Shown: piece after piece, positions 9,019 to 18,334 of the stretch | Layout of the letters: the number at the start of each line of letters is the position of its first letter | Numbering within the stretch: the first letter of the stretch is position 1 | Source: JAFGHJ01 sp964534175 | GTDB lineage: Bacteria > Hydrothermota > UBA3072 | Length of the DNA stretch: 64,000 nucleotides | Reading direction: 5' to 3' | NCBI GenBank assembly: GCA_964534175.1 | Contig: CAZHNS010000005.1 | Span: 1-64,000 of the forward strand | Notes under the pieces: generated by a model | Told to the model about the DNA's origin: nothing | The model's database searches: none | The model's input: the letters and a program-made list of their open reading frames with translations, nothing else | Translations under genes and position numbers: made by a program

Positions 9019-10335
9019 ATGGAGAATAAGGAGAATCGTAATATAACGGAAAGAAAATCTATTGGCCTTTTTGGAGCTGTTTCTATTGGTGTGGGTGGAA
9101 TGATAGGGGCCGGTATTTTTTCTGTTTTAGGATTGGCGACACAAATAGCCGGAAATGCAATGTATATGTCATTTGTGATTGCGGGTATCGTAGCCTTTCT
9201 TAGTACCTATTCTTTCGCGAAGTTGGGAGTTAGGTATCCTTCAGCAGGAGGTCCCGTTGAGTTCCTCATTAAGGGTTTTGGCGATAGTATACTGAGCGGG
9301 GGATTAAACATTTTGTTGTGGGTCGGATATATATTTGCTTTATGCCTGTATTCCCGTGCGTTTGCAGGCTATGCAATGACATTTTTACCTGCAGATGCTG
9401 GTCATATATGGGTTAATATATTCTCTACAGGTATAATTCTATTATTTACAACAATTAACGTTATTGGGTCTAAAGCTGTTGGTAAATCCGAAGTTTTTAT
9501 TGTTGGGATAAAAATTTTTATTCTTATTATGTTTGCCTCAATAGGCGGTTTTTTTATTAAGCCTTCCCTTTTGTCTTTCTCTCACTGGCCGCATGTGTCT
9601 AGTATACTTTTTACCTCAGCAATCGTTTTCCTTGCTTACGAAGGTTTTGGTTTAATTACAAATGCAGCTGAGGATATGAGGAATCCCAGTAAAACGCTTC
9701 CAAAGGCTTTGTATTTGAGTGTTTTAATATGTATTGCTATATATTTAGCTGTCTCTTTGACCGTAATTGGGAATTTACCTGTTTCTAAGATAGTAGAAGC
9801 AAAAGATTATGCACTTGCAATGGCTGCCAGGCCTTTTCTTGGAGTTTTAGGATTCAAAATAATCGCGATTGCTGCATTGTTTTCCACTTCATCAGCTATT
9901 AATGCCACTCTCTACGGCGGGGCAAATGTGAGCTATATGATAGCTAAAGAGGGAGAACTACCTGCCTTTTTTGAAAGGAAGTTATGGGAACGAAATACAG
10001 AAGGACTATTTATAACTGCCGGTCTGGTTATTTTCTTTGCGAATTTGCTGGATCTTAGCGGGATTGCGATGCTTGGCAGCGCTTCCTTTCTGATTATTTA
10101 TTGTGCCGTTAATTTTGCGCATCTCAGACTTTATAAAGAGACAAACGCAAATCCATATCTTATATGGTTGTCTGTTTTTGGATGTATATTTTCTTTTGTA
10201 ATTTTAACTTACTACGAAATAAAGAATTCCCCGAAAACCATTATTGTACTTGCTGCTGTTCTGGTACTATCTTTTATGACCGAATGGATTTACAGGAAAT
10301 ATTCGTTAAGAACTCTTAAACCTGACAATAAATGA
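9019..10335 (+). CDS. APC superfamily amino-acid permease
   Basis: A 438-residue integral membrane protein with about twelve hydrophobic segments. The N-terminal SIGVGGMIGAGIFSVLG is the hallmark glycine-rich helix 1 of the APC (amino acid-polyamine-organocation) family, and AYEGFGLITNAAEDMRNP is the conserved segment near helix 6. It is expected to import an amino acid or amine with protons; the substrate is not readable. The ATG at 9019 has no clear ribosome site in front. It lies 47 bases behind the proton-pump gene, so coupling through that transcript is likely. It differs from the longer APC-EIIA fusion at 44756, which lacks close sequence identity by eye. Confidence 0.88.
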   Translation: MENKENRNITERKSIGLFGAVSIGVGGMIGAGIFSVLGLATQIAGNAMYMSFVIAGIVAFLSTYSFAKLGVRYPSAGGPVEFLIKGFGDSILSGGLNILLWVGYIFALCLYSRAFAGYAMTFLPADAGHIWVNIFSTGIILLFTTINVIGSKAVGKSEVFIVGIKIFILIMFASIGGFFIKPSLLSFSHWPHVSSILFTSAIVFLAYEGFGLITNAAEDMRNPSKTLPKALYLSVLICIAIYLAVSLTVIGNLPVSKIVEAKDYALAMAARPFLGVLGFKIIAIAALFSTSSAINATLYGGANVSYMIAKEGELPAFFERKLWERNTEGLFITAGLVIFFANLLDLSGIAMLGSASFLIIYCAVNFAHLRLYKETNANPYLIWLSVFGCIFSFVILTYYEIKNSPKTIIVLAAVLVLSFMTEWIYRKYSLRTLKPDNK

Positions 10336-10370
10336 TGTAGGTACCTTTTGTGTGATTTATTCTTGAACTT

Positions 10371-10442
10371 AGCTTTTTGCTTTTCGCCTTTAGCTTTTGG
10401 CTAAAAAAATAAAAAACTTTGTGCCCTTTGTGGCTTTGTGTT
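10371..10442. repeat. Degenerate octamer array followed by CTTTGTG nonamers
   Basis: At 10371-10402, AGCTTTTT GCTTTTCG CCTTTAGC TTTTGGCT; at 10417-10442, CTTTGTGC CCTTTGTGG CTTTGTGTT. These lie downstream of the permease stop in a 243-base gap with no gene. Confidence 0.55.
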
Positions 10443-10494
10443 AGATTAATTTAGGGTTTTGGGTTGGGTTTTAAACAAAAAAATATAGTCTTTT

Positions 10495-10518
10495 CTTAGT
10501 GCCTTAGTGCCTTTGTAG
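10495..10518. repeat. Octamer array CTTAGTGC
   Basis: Three exact-phase octamers CTTAGTGC CTTAGTGC CTTTGTAG, ending 12 bases before the -35 box of the TRAP operon promoter. Confidence 0.6.
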
Positions 10519-10529
10519 TAAAAACAGCC

Positions 10530-10557
10530 TTGACAAAGATTGTTAAGACATTAGTAT
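10530..10557 (+). promoter_or_regulatory. Promoter of the TRAP transporter operon
   Basis: TTGACA (10530-10535), a 16-base spacer and TAGTAT (10552-10557). The preferred dctP start at 10624 has a TAGGAGG site at 10611-10617. Confidence 0.7.
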
Positions 10558-10623
10558 AGTCGTAGATTTTAAGATATTGTGCATTATATCTTTTTAAACG
10601 CATTAATAAATAGGAGGTATTTT

Positions 10624-11631
10624 ATGAAGGCATTTAGGAATTTTTTTATAATGATTTTTGTTGTTTTGTCAATAATAATAAATGTGGGGTGCGGTGGTAA
10701 AGGTGAGGCAGCTAAAGGTGGAATCACTTTAAAATTAGGACATGCGCTTGATATAAATCATCCCGTGCACAAGGCCATGGAATTCTGGGCTGATACTTTA
10801 AAGAAAGCAACCGACGGACGTATAATAATAAAAATATACCCTAGTGGTCAGCTGGGAGGGGAAAAAGAACTAGTCGAACAGCTTCAGATGGGAACACTTG
10901 ATCTTACGAAAGTTTCCTCAGCCGGTCTGGAAGCTTTTGTTCCTGAGATGAAAGTACTTGGAATGCCGTATCTTTTTAAAAATAAAGACCATAAATGGAA
11001 GGTTCTTAACTCTGCTTTTGGCAAAGAACTGTTGGATGCAGGCTCAGACAGAGGACTTGTGGGGATAGGTTTCTATGAAGCAGGAGAGAGGAGTTTTTAT
11101 ACTAAGGGCGGTTTAATTAGGACTCCAGCCAATCTAAAAAATCTTAAAATAAGAGTTATAAAAAGTCCTATGGCTATAGATTTATTAAAAACACTTGGTG
11201 CTTCACCCACTCCTATTAGCTGGGGAGAGCTTTATACAGCTCTGCAGCAGGGAACTGTGGATGGAGCTGAAAACAATCCTCCTTCCTTTGTTTCTGCAAG
11301 ACATTATGAGGTTTGTAAATATTATTCTCTTGATAAACATACCTCTCCAATGGATGTTGTTCTTGCAGGCAAAAAAGCATGGGATCAACTGACTGAAGCA
11401 GATAAAGCTATAATGATAGAAACTTTTGATATATCCGTAGAATATCAGAAAAAACTTTGGGCTGAAGTTGTTAAAGATAATTTTGCATTTCTTGATTCCG
11501 TCGGAGTCCAGGTGATTGTTCCAGATCAGGCACCTTTTGTTAGGGCAGTACAGCCCATGTATAAAGAATATGCAAAGGACGAAATTATAGGCCCTTTAAT
11601 TGAAAAAATAAAGGCTATAAGGCCAGAATAG
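10624..11631 (+). CDS. dctP: TRAP transporter substrate-binding lipoprotein (DctP family)
   Basis: A 335-residue solute-binding protein of a tripartite ATP-independent periplasmic transporter. I chose the ATG at 10624 rather than an in-frame ATG at 10579, because 10624 has TAGGAGG in front and begins directly with the signal peptide. The lipobox NVGC suggests membrane anchoring. Typical DctP parts are LGHALDINHPVHKAMEFW, IYPSGQLGGEKELVEQLQMG, the ligand-binding Arg in NLKNLKIRVIKSP, GELYTALQQGTVDGAENNP, and WAEVV near the end. Such proteins usually bind carboxylates, often uronates or keto acids in sugar-acid clusters. The kdu/eda genes 4 kb away make a uronate ligand plausible, but that is inference. 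Confidence 0.92.
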   Translation: MKAFRNFFIMIFVVLSIIINVGCGGKGEAAKGGITLKLGHALDINHPVHKAMEFWADTLKKATDGRIIIKIYPSGQLGGEKELVEQLQMGTLDLTKVSSAGLEAFVPEMKVLGMPYLFKNKDHKWKVLNSAFGKELLDAGSDRGLVGIGFYEAGERSFYTKGGLIRTPANLKNLKIRVIKSPMAIDLLKTLGASPTPISWGELYTALQQGTVDGAENNPPSFVSARHYEVCKYYSLDKHTSPMDVVLAGKKAWDQLTEADKAIMIETFDISVEYQKKLWAEVVKDNFAFLDSVGVQVIVPDQAPFVRAVQPMYKEYAKDEIIGPLIEKIKAIRPE

Positions 11632-11654
11632 AAAGTAATTATAATAAAATATTC

Positions 11655-12158
11655 ATGAAAGAATTTTTTAAGCTTCTGTCTGATTGGCGTAACAAAATAT
11701 TGGGTTTTTTTGTCGTTACGATTGTAAGTATAATGGTAGTAACGGTTCTCTGGCAGGTTTTTACTCGTCTTGTTTTGCAATCACCTGCCGTGTGGACGGA
11801 AGAATCATCGACCTATATGTTAATGTGGTGTGGAGTGGTCGGTGCTGCATATGCTTATGGACTAAAAGCGCATATTGGTATGGAATATTTTGCTTACAAG
11901 TTAAATGTGCGGCACAGGAGGATGTTGGAAATCATAATAGCTATTCTCGTTGGGTATTTTGCGTTTACCGTTATGCTTATTGGTGGTATGAGCTTCGTTC
12001 GCAATGCTTTTGTTAACCATCAAACTTCACCTACAATGGGAATACCTACGGGCTATCTTTATCTCTGTCTTCCTATAAGTGCTTTTTTTATAATTACTTA
12101 TTCTATCGAATTCGTTTTTAAGGACATAATGTTTTTGGTTCATGGGAGGACAAAATGA
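11655..12158 (+). CDS. dctQ: TRAP transporter small permease (DctQ family)
   Basis: A 167-residue protein with four predicted membrane helices, as expected for the DctQ subunit. The conserved RLVLQSPAVWTEESSTYMLMW segment between helices 1 and 2, and GLKAHIGMEYF, are characteristic. It starts 23 bases after dctP; its stop overlaps the dctM start by 4 bases (ATGA). Translational coupling should keep the two permease subunits in step. Confidence 0.92.
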   Translation: MKEFFKLLSDWRNKILGFFVVTIVSIMVVTVLWQVFTRLVLQSPAVWTEESSTYMLMWCGVVGAAYAYGLKAHIGMEYFAYKLNVRHRRMLEIIIAILVGYFAFTVMLIGGMSFVRNAFVNHQTSPTMGIPTGYLYLCLPISAFFIITYSIEFVFKDIMFLVHGRTK

Positions 12159-13447
12159 ATACGCCTGTTTTTGTAATGGTTGGGACATTTCTGATACTTC
12201 TTGTAATGGATGTTCCTATTGGGATATGCATAGGTCTTGCAACTTTGTGGGCTGTTTATGCTGTTGGGGGTATTTCAGCTGTAGATATAGTTGCACCCCG
12301 CCTTGCAACAGGTATAGACAGTTTTGCTCTCCTCGCAATCCCATTTTTCATACTTATGGGATTGTTATTGGGAAGAGGCGGAATAGCAAGAAGGTTAATC
12401 GATTTTGCGGAAGCTCTGGTGGGGCGGTTTACCGGTGGTCTTGCATACGTCAATACGTTGGGCTGTATGCTGGTTGGCGCGGTATCAGGTTCTTCGGTTG
12501 CGGCTGTGACTTCGATTGGGGGGACTATGATTCCGGAAATGAACAAGAAGGGTTATGATAAAAATTTCAATATTGCTTTAACCTCATGTGCCGCTACAAC
12601 GGGACTTTTAATACCTCCAAGCAATGTAATGATTGTTTATGCTCTTGTTACGGGTTCAGTATCCGTCGCCGCGCTGTTCCTGGCGGGAATTGTTCCAGGA
12701 GTTCTGGTCGGATTATTCCTGATGGGCGCGAGTGGTGTTATATCCAAAAAACGCGGATATGGAACCGGAAAAATAATACCTTTGAAGGAGACTATAAGAA
12801 GGTTCTTTGGAGCTCTTCCGGGTTTACTTTTGATCATAATCGTTATGGGCGGGATTATAGGCGGAATATTTACTCCAACTGAAGCGGCAAGTATAGCTGT
12901 TGTTTATGCTTTTATTCTCGCGGTATTTATATATAGAGAGGTTAAGTGGAAAGATTTGCCCGGAATATTGCTTCAATGCGGTGTTACAACTTCGGTTGTG
13001 ATGCTTCTTATCGGCGCATCGACGGGTATGTCATGGTTTATGGCATCTCAGAATGTTCCCGAGCTGATAAGTACAGGGATAACATCTATTTCAAGCAACA
13101 AAATTGCAATTCTTCTGATGATTAATATTATGTTGCTTTTTGTTGGTACTTTTCTGGACATGACTCCAGCTATTTTGATATTCACTCCTATTTTTCTTCC
13201 CATAATACAGCAACTTGGCATAAACCTGGTCCATTTTGGAATCATTATAATAGCCAATTTGTGCATTGGACTTTGCACTCCACCTGTGGGTACAGTTCTT
13301 TTTGTTGGTGTTGGTGTTGGGCATGGTAAGATACATGAGGTGTTTAAAAGCCTTCTCCCGTTGTTTGCAGTTATGATAATCGCATTGCTTTTGATAACTT
13401 ATATACCGGGTGTTTCACTTACTTTACCCCGTCTTTTCGGATTTTAA
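12155..13447 (+). CDS. dctM: TRAP transporter large permease (DctM family)
   Basis: A 430-residue, multi-helix protein of normal DctM length. Signatures are VPIGICIGLATL, IDSFALLAIPFFILMG, GAVSGSSVAAVTSIG, IPPSNVMIVYALVTG, FTPTEAASIAVVYA, and GLCTPPVGTVLFVGVGVG near the C-terminus. It carries the sodium- or proton-driven translocation path of the DctPQM system. It converges on the response-regulator gene, with 38 bases between the stops and only a weak hairpin (AGAAAA/TTTTCT) there. Confidence 0.94.
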   Translation: MNTPVFVMVGTFLILLVMDVPIGICIGLATLWAVYAVGGISAVDIVAPRLATGIDSFALLAIPFFILMGLLLGRGGIARRLIDFAEALVGRFTGGLAYVNTLGCMLVGAVSGSSVAAVTSIGGTMIPEMNKKGYDKNFNIALTSCAATTGLLIPPSNVMIVYALVTGSVSVAALFLAGIVPGVLVGLFLMGASGVISKKRGYGTGKIIPLKETIRRFFGALPGLLLIIIVMGGIIGGIFTPTEAASIAVVYAFILAVFIYREVKWKDLPGILLQCGVTTSVVMLLIGASTGMSWFMASQNVPELISTGITSISSNKIAILLMINIMLLFVGTFLDMTPAILIFTPIFLPIIQQLGINLVHFGIIIIANLCIGLCTPPVGTVLFVGVGVGHGKIHEVFKSLLPLFAVMIIALLLITYIPGVSLTLPRLFGF

Positions 13448-13485
13448 TTTTAAGAAAATAATTGTTTTCTGATTAGAAATTTAGT

Positions 13486-14133
13486 TTATAGTACAGTGAG
13501 ACCTTCTTTAATAGCTATTTTGGTCAATTCGGCTACACTGTCTACCCTTAGTTTCCTTTTTATGTGTCTTCTGTGAGTTTCCACAGTTTTTACTGATATA
13601 AATAAATATCCCGCAATCTCTTTGGTGTTTTTCCCTTCGGCAATAAGCTGCAGAATCTCCCTTTCCCTTGGCGTTAACTTTGAATAGATTGTAGGTTTCT
13701 CCTGTGTATTTTTCTTAACGTATTCTTCTATTAAAATATCTGATATGCCGGGGCTTAGATACTTCTTTTTAGACATAACTGTATTTATGGCACGAACCAA
13801 TTCTTCAAAAGCACATTCTTTTAGCAAGTATCCCGAAGCTCCTGCGTCTATCATACCCAGAACGTATCTTCTGTCGGAATGAAGTGAAAGCGCTATTATC
13901 TCGATATCTGGGTTTTTTGACTTAATTTTTCGAGTGGCTTCAATTCCGTTGAGGTTAGGCATGGTAACATCCATTAATATAAGATCGGGCGTGAGTTTTT
14001 CTACTAACTGCAAAGCTTCTCTCCCGTCAGTTGCTTCTCCTACTATTTCCATATCCGGCTGTTTGGCAATTAATGTAGATAAGCCTTCTCGTAAAATTTT
14101 GTGTTCATCGACTACTACTATCTTTGTGCTCAT
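13486..14133 (-). CDS. NarL/FixJ family response regulator
   Basis: A 215-residue two-domain regulator. The receiver domain has Asp55 in LILMDVTMPNLNG as phosphoacceptor, an acidic pair near residues 9-10 and Lys in GYLLKECAF. A LuxR-type helix-turn-helix follows at about residues 148-210 (KLTPREREILQLIAEGKNTKEIAGYLFISVKTVETHRRHIKRKL in family terms, seen here as the LTPRE and VETHRR motifs). It lies 11 bases after the histidine kinase gene with AAAGGAG before its ATG, so the pair forms one unit. The convergent TRAP operon is a possible target, but no binding site was identified. Confidence 0.93.
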   Translation of the reverse strand: MSTKIVVVDEHKILREGLSTLIAKQPDMEIVGEATDGREALQLVEKLTPDLILMDVTMPNLNGIEATRKIKSKNPDIEIIALSLHSDRRYVLGMIDAGASGYLLKECAFEELVRAINTVMSKKKYLSPGISDILIEEYVKKNTQEKPTIYSKLTPREREILQLIAEGKNTKEIAGYLFISVKTVETHRRHIKRKLRVDSVAELTKIAIKEGLTVL

Positions 14134-14144
14134 TTAATACTCCT

Positions 14145-16445
14145 TTAAATATTTATAGGTGCTTTTAATAATATTTTAGTTCCTCTTTTTTTATGTGATT
14201 CTATTTCAAAAGATCCGCCCACTACATCGATACGGCTTCGGATATTTAGGAGTCCAAACCCTACGTCTTTTTCACAATATGAGTCTAATGAGGATGTATT
14301 AAAACCTATCCCGTTATCTTCAATCTCTATTTGTATGTTATCTTTGTTCCTTTTTATTGAGATCTTTACTTTTTTAGCCTTTGCATGTTTTCTTATGTTG
14401 GTTAGCAATTCTCGCACGGCTTGAAAAAGTAAAATGCGGAGGTCGTCAGTCAGTGGTTTTTCTTTTCTGTCATCGCTAAATTTATATTCAATATTATTTT
14501 TCTTTAAAATGTTTTCAGCCAACCAGTCGACTGCCGGCACAAAACCCAGCTCATAAAGAATGGTCGGGCTTATCTGTGCCATCAGAGAACGGGCAGAAGT
14601 AATGGCGTCTTGAACAAGATTGTAAATTTCTTCCAGAGATTTTTGGACGGCTGGAGAAGAATTTTTCTCTTTTGCTTCGCCTATCTTGAGTTTTAAAAAA
14701 GCCAAAGTTTGTCCGATATCGGCATGGAGATCTGTTGCAATTCTTTTTCTTTCGTGTTCTTCCGCAAGAGTTAGTTTATGTGATAGATTTTTCATTTTTC
14801 TCTTGTAGTTTTGTATATTTTTCTTCTCCATGTTTTTTCTCTCGGTTATGTCTCTTATGGATATGACGCTCTTAAGCTCTTTCTCGTTGTAATTTGGTAT
14901 AGGATAACATTGGATGCTGAAGTATCTTATTGTGCCGTTTTTGGAGACTTTTGTTTTTTCTATTACAGGTGAGTTCTCATTCTTCTCAAAAGGTTTTTTA
15001 AGAGGACAATTCTTACAAGATTCTACCCAGGGAGAGAAAATCTTATGGCATTTTTTGTTTATTACTTTTTCTCTTTTTAAACCAAATAATTTACAAAGGA
15101 AATCATTAGCTTCAAGTATAACATGATTTTCATCAATGATTGCAAGACCTTCACTGACTGCGCTTACAATTGTTTTTAATTTATTCGCACTTTCTTCGAG
15201 TTTTTTCTCTGCCAACACTTTGTCTGTAATGTCCCTGGATATTCCAAGTGTTCCTATTATATTCCCTTCCTCGTCGTAGCGCGGTATTTTAGTTGTAGAA
15301 ACCCAATCTATTCTGCCGTCCGCGTGGGTTTCCTTTTCAATTTTACCTTCGATTGGCTTACCGGTTTTCATTACGTTTTGTTCGTCCGTATAAGCCGGTT
15401 TTGCGTGTTCTTCAGTAAAGTAATCGAAGTCTGTCTTTCCTATCATTTCTTCAGCGTTTTTGGCTCCAAGCGACCGTACTAGCGATTCGCTTACGGTTAC
15501 AAATCGGCTTTTTTCATCCTTAAAATAAATTCCGTCGGGGATATTATCTAAAAGAGAAGTAAGCAGTCGGCTTTTTAATAAGACTTCTTCCCCGAGTTTT
15601 TCAAGTTTCAGCTGTAATTTTTCTTCCAGTTCTTTTTTCTTTGTAACGTCCCTGGAAATACCCAAAATACCTATAATATCTCCATTCTCGTCGTATCGAG
15701 GTACTTTGGTCGAGGAAACCCAGGTTATTCTTCCGTCCGGATGAGTTTCTTTTTCTACTTTCACTTCGATTGGTTTACCAGTATTTATTATTTGCTGCTC
15801 GTCACGATAGGCTGCTTCGGCATGTTCTTTTGTGAAATAATCGAAGTCCGTTTTGCCTATTATCTCTTCTACGCTACCAACTCCCCACTGCGCTGCAACA
15901 GATTTGCTTGCCTGTACGAAACGGCTTTGTCTGTCTTTGAAGTAAATGTGTTCGGGGATGTTATCGAGTAGAGAGGTAAGGAGATTACTGTTAAAAGCGG
16001 CCGTCTTTTGGGCTTCTTTTAATTCTGTTATATCATGGGCAAACAACACCATTCTATCATTGCTGTTGTTATCTTTAACAAGTAAAACAGAACAGGTAAC
16101 ACTGGCACCCTTCTTATCCTTAAAGACGAGATCGAATTCTCTTTTTTTATAATCCTTTTTTATTAAAGCATTAAATTTTTTGTCGAATAGATTTTTCGAA
16201 TCTTCTTTTAGTAGTTCTTTGAAAGCTGTTCCTTTAATTTCGTTTTTTTTACTTTTTAGTAATCTTACAGAGGCTAAATTTAAATCTTCAACAGATCCTC
16301 TTCTATCGATAAGGAAAATTGAATATGGGCAATTATCAAATATTAAGAGAAATGATTTTTTATATTCTGAGTACAGATATTCTAAATCATCCTCTGCCTT
16401 ATCGGATTTTTCTTTTAAGTTAACTATAAAATCGTCTTTAGTCAT
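14145..16445 (-). CDS. Soluble multi-PAS sensor histidine kinase (HisKA_3/HATPase_c)
   Basis: A 766-residue kinase with no clear membrane segment, so probably cytosolic. Four PAS-type modules come first. The second and third are near duplicates (LLTSLLDNIPxxIYFKD ... GKTDFDYFT ... GISRD). The fourth has a Cys group, NKKCHKIF and SCKNCPLKKPF, found in some redox- or metal-responsive PAS sensors. A HisKA_3 dimerisation domain follows, with His574 in ERKRIATDLHADIGQ, and an HATPase_c domain with ELLTNIRKHAKAKK, DNGIGF and GFGLLNIRSR. This is the NarX/DegS-type architecture that pairs with NarL regulators, as the next gene is. The signal is unknown. No good ribosome site precedes the ATG. Confidence 0.92.
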   Translation of the reverse strand: MTKDDFIVNLKEKSDKAEDDLEYLYSEYKKSFLLIFDNCPYSIFLIDRRGSVEDLNLASVRLLKSKKNEIKGTAFKELLKEDSKNLFDKKFNALIKKDYKKREFDLVFKDKKGASVTCSVLLVKDNNSNDRMVLFAHDITELKEAQKTAAFNSNLLTSLLDNIPEHIYFKDRQSRFVQASKSVAAQWGVGSVEEIIGKTDFDYFTKEHAEAAYRDEQQIINTGKPIEVKVEKETHPDGRITWVSSTKVPRYDENGDIIGILGISRDVTKKKELEEKLQLKLEKLGEEVLLKSRLLTSLLDNIPDGIYFKDEKSRFVTVSESLVRSLGAKNAEEMIGKTDFDYFTEEHAKPAYTDEQNVMKTGKPIEGKIEKETHADGRIDWVSTTKIPRYDEEGNIIGTLGISRDITDKVLAEKKLEESANKLKTIVSAVSEGLAIIDENHVILEANDFLCKLFGLKREKVINKKCHKIFSPWVESCKNCPLKKPFEKNENSPVIEKTKVSKNGTIRYFSIQCYPIPNYNEKELKSVISIRDITERKNMEKKNIQNYKRKMKNLSHKLTLAEEHERKRIATDLHADIGQTLAFLKLKIGEAKEKNSSPAVQKSLEEIYNLVQDAITSARSLMAQISPTILYELGFVPAVDWLAENILKKNNIEYKFSDDRKEKPLTDDLRILLFQAVRELLTNIRKHAKAKKVKISIKRNKDNIQIEIEDNGIGFNTSSLDSYCEKDVGFGLLNIRSRIDVVGGSFEIESHKKRGTKILLKAPINI

Positions 16446-16795
16446 CTATTAAAGAATTTTAATGAAGTATGAGAAATTTGCAACCCTATTTTTCGATTTT
16501 TTTGAAAACTCCAAAATATAGGCATGAAGGCACTAAAACACACAGAAAAGAATATTTCTATTACATTTACAAAATTATAGGTTATCGATTGTTCTTTTTT
16601 TACGGCAATTGATTGCTCTGTGTCCTCTGTTGTTGATTTTTGAGTTTTTATTTATAATTTTACATTTTAATAATTGATTTTTCATTTAAGTTTTCCCACT
16701 TGCATGAATTGTAATTGTCGTTATATATATAATCTGAATGTTACTGTTATTGTTATTCAAATAAAATGATAGATTAACTAAGAAAAGGAGTTATT
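16446..16795. other. 350-base intergenic region between the kinase and xylose operon
   Basis: AT-rich DNA between divergent genes. It holds scattered T-rich runs and a short CTCTGTGTCCTCTG string, but no ORF, RNA gene or convincing operator. AT-rich candidate promoter sequence (around 16715-16735, TTATATATATAAT) precedes xylB; I cannot assign -35 and -10 boxes with confidence. An AAAAGGAG site lies just before the xylB ATG at 16796. Confidence 0.4.
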
Positions 16796-18334
16796 ATGAG
16801 TTTTTTATTAGGTCTCGATCTTGGTACGAGTGGAATAAAAGCACTTATTATGGATGAAAAGGCAGAAAAAATTACTACTTCTACAGTTGAATATCCCCTT
16901 CAAACTCCCAAAGTCAACTGGGCTGAACAAGAGCCAGATGATTGGTGGAATGGAACTGTCGAAGCTATTAAGCAAGTTATCAGTAAGTCTTCTGTAGATC
17001 CGAAGGATATAAAAGGGATTGGCCTGTCTGGACAAATGCATGGTCTGGTGGCCCTCGATAAAGAATACAACGTACTGCGTCCTGCAATACTCTGGTGCGA
17101 TCAGAGGACCGGTAAACAATGTCAATATATTACCGAAAAGATAGGAGCTGAAAGATTAATTAACCTTGTGTCAAATCCTGCCCTTACAGGTTTTACGGCG
17201 GGTAAATTGATATGGGTAAGGGAAAACGAACCCGATATTTATGATAAAATTTATAAGATACTATTGCCAAAGGATTATATCCGTTTTTGTCTTACGGGGG
17301 AATTCGCTACAGAGGTGTCTGATGCTTCCGGTACGCTTTTTCTGGATGTTAAAAACAGAAGGTGGTCAGATGAGTTGTTGAGTGAATTGGATATAGATAA
17401 AGATATATTGCCCGGATGTTTCGAATCTTCCGTTGTTAGCGGAAAAGTAAATGCAAGAGCAAGCAAAGAAACAGGACTTATGGAAGGAACGCCTGTTGTT
17501 GGCGGCGGCGGAGATCAGGCTGCTCAAGCAGTAGGTACAGGGATAATAAAAGAGGGAATTATATCCTCGACTGTAGGTACTTCTGGTGTTGTTTTTGCTG
17601 CAAGCAACGAGCACCATCTGGATCCCGGACATACATTGCATACTTTCTGTCATGCGGTTAAAGGTAAATGGCATTTGATGGGAGTTATGTTATCTGCCGG
17701 TGGTTCGCTTCGTTGGCTCCGGGATACACTCTTTAACGATTTGAAAGCTGAAGCGGCTAAGAAGGATGTGGACCCCTATATTTTAATGGAAGAGAAAGCA
17801 GGTGAAGTTCCTGTTGGTAGTGAAGGTCTTATCTTTTTACCTTATCTTACGGGAGAAAGAGCACCATATGCTGACCCAAACGCAAGAGGCGTATTTTTTG
17901 GTCTGAGTCTTAGGCATGCTGCCGGACATTTCGTACGCTCCGTCCTGGAAGGGGTTGCTTTTGGTCTTCGCGATTCACTCGAAGTAATCAGGGGTCAAAA
18001 TATAGAGATTGAAGAAATCAGGGGATCGGGTGGCGGTGCGAAATCGCCTTTCTGGCTCCAAATTCAGGCTGACATAAATAATGCTCCAATGACAACGATA
18101 AATGTTACCGATGGAGGAGCGTTGGGAGTTGCTTTATTGGCGGGAGAAGGTACAGGAGTGTATTCCAGCCTTGAAGACGCTTGTGACGCTATAATAAAGG
18201 TTAAAAGTTCCACAGAGCCAAGTAAAGAGAATATTGATAAATACGACGATTATTATGCTGTTTATCGTTCACTATATCCGGCTCTTAAGGATAGATTTTT
18301 AGAGCTAAGTAAAATAGTCGAGAAGCATACTTGA
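16796..18334 (+). CDS. xylB: Xylulokinase
   Basis: A 512-residue FGGY-family sugar kinase phosphorylating D-xylulose to xylulose 5-phosphate. The N-terminal GLDLGTSGIKALIMDE is the first phosphate motif. IGLSGQMHGLVALDKEY with ILWCDQRTG is the xylulokinase-type substrate region (MHG motif). GGGGDQAAQAVGTG and GVAFGLRDSLEVI, then GSGGGAKSPFWLQIQADI, follow in family order. It is the first gene of a five-gene xylose operon. Its TGA stop overlaps the TTG start of the permease. Confidence 0.96.
   Translation: MSFLLGLDLGTSGIKALIMDEKAEKITTSTVEYPLQTPKVNWAEQEPDDWWNGTVEAIKQVISKSSVDPKDIKGIGLSGQMHGLVALDKEYNVLRPAILWCDQRTGKQCQYITEKIGAERLINLVSNPALTGFTAGKLIWVRENEPDIYDKIYKILLPKDYIRFCLTGEFATEVSDASGTLFLDVKNRRWSDELLSELDIDKDILPGCFESSVVSGKVNARASKETGLMEGTPVVGGGGDQAAQAVGTGIIKEGIISSTVGTSGVVFAASNEHHLDPGHTLHTFCHAVKGKWHLMGVMLSAGGSLRWLRDTLFNDLKAEAAKKDVDPYILMEEKAGEVPVGSEGLIFLPYLTGERAPYADPNARGVFFGLSLRHAAGHFVRSVLEGVAFGLRDSLEVIRGQNIEIEEIRGSGGGAKSPFWLQIQADINNAPMTTINVTDGGALGVALLAGEGTGVYSSLEDACDAIIKVKSSTEPSKENIDKYDDYYAVYRSLYPALKDRFLELSKIVEKHT

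Noticed and set aside
10336..10578. Possible small RNA or tRNA in the gap
   Set aside because: No cloverleaf or conserved RNA motif; the gap is explained by word arrays and a promoter.
12142..12558. 138-codon frame overlapping dctM
   Set aside because: Shadow of the DctM gene, very rich in Cys and Trp, no family match.
16446..16795. Xylose-responsive operator or riboswitch upstream of xylB
   Set aside because: No convincing palindrome or conserved aptamer pattern could be found by eye.
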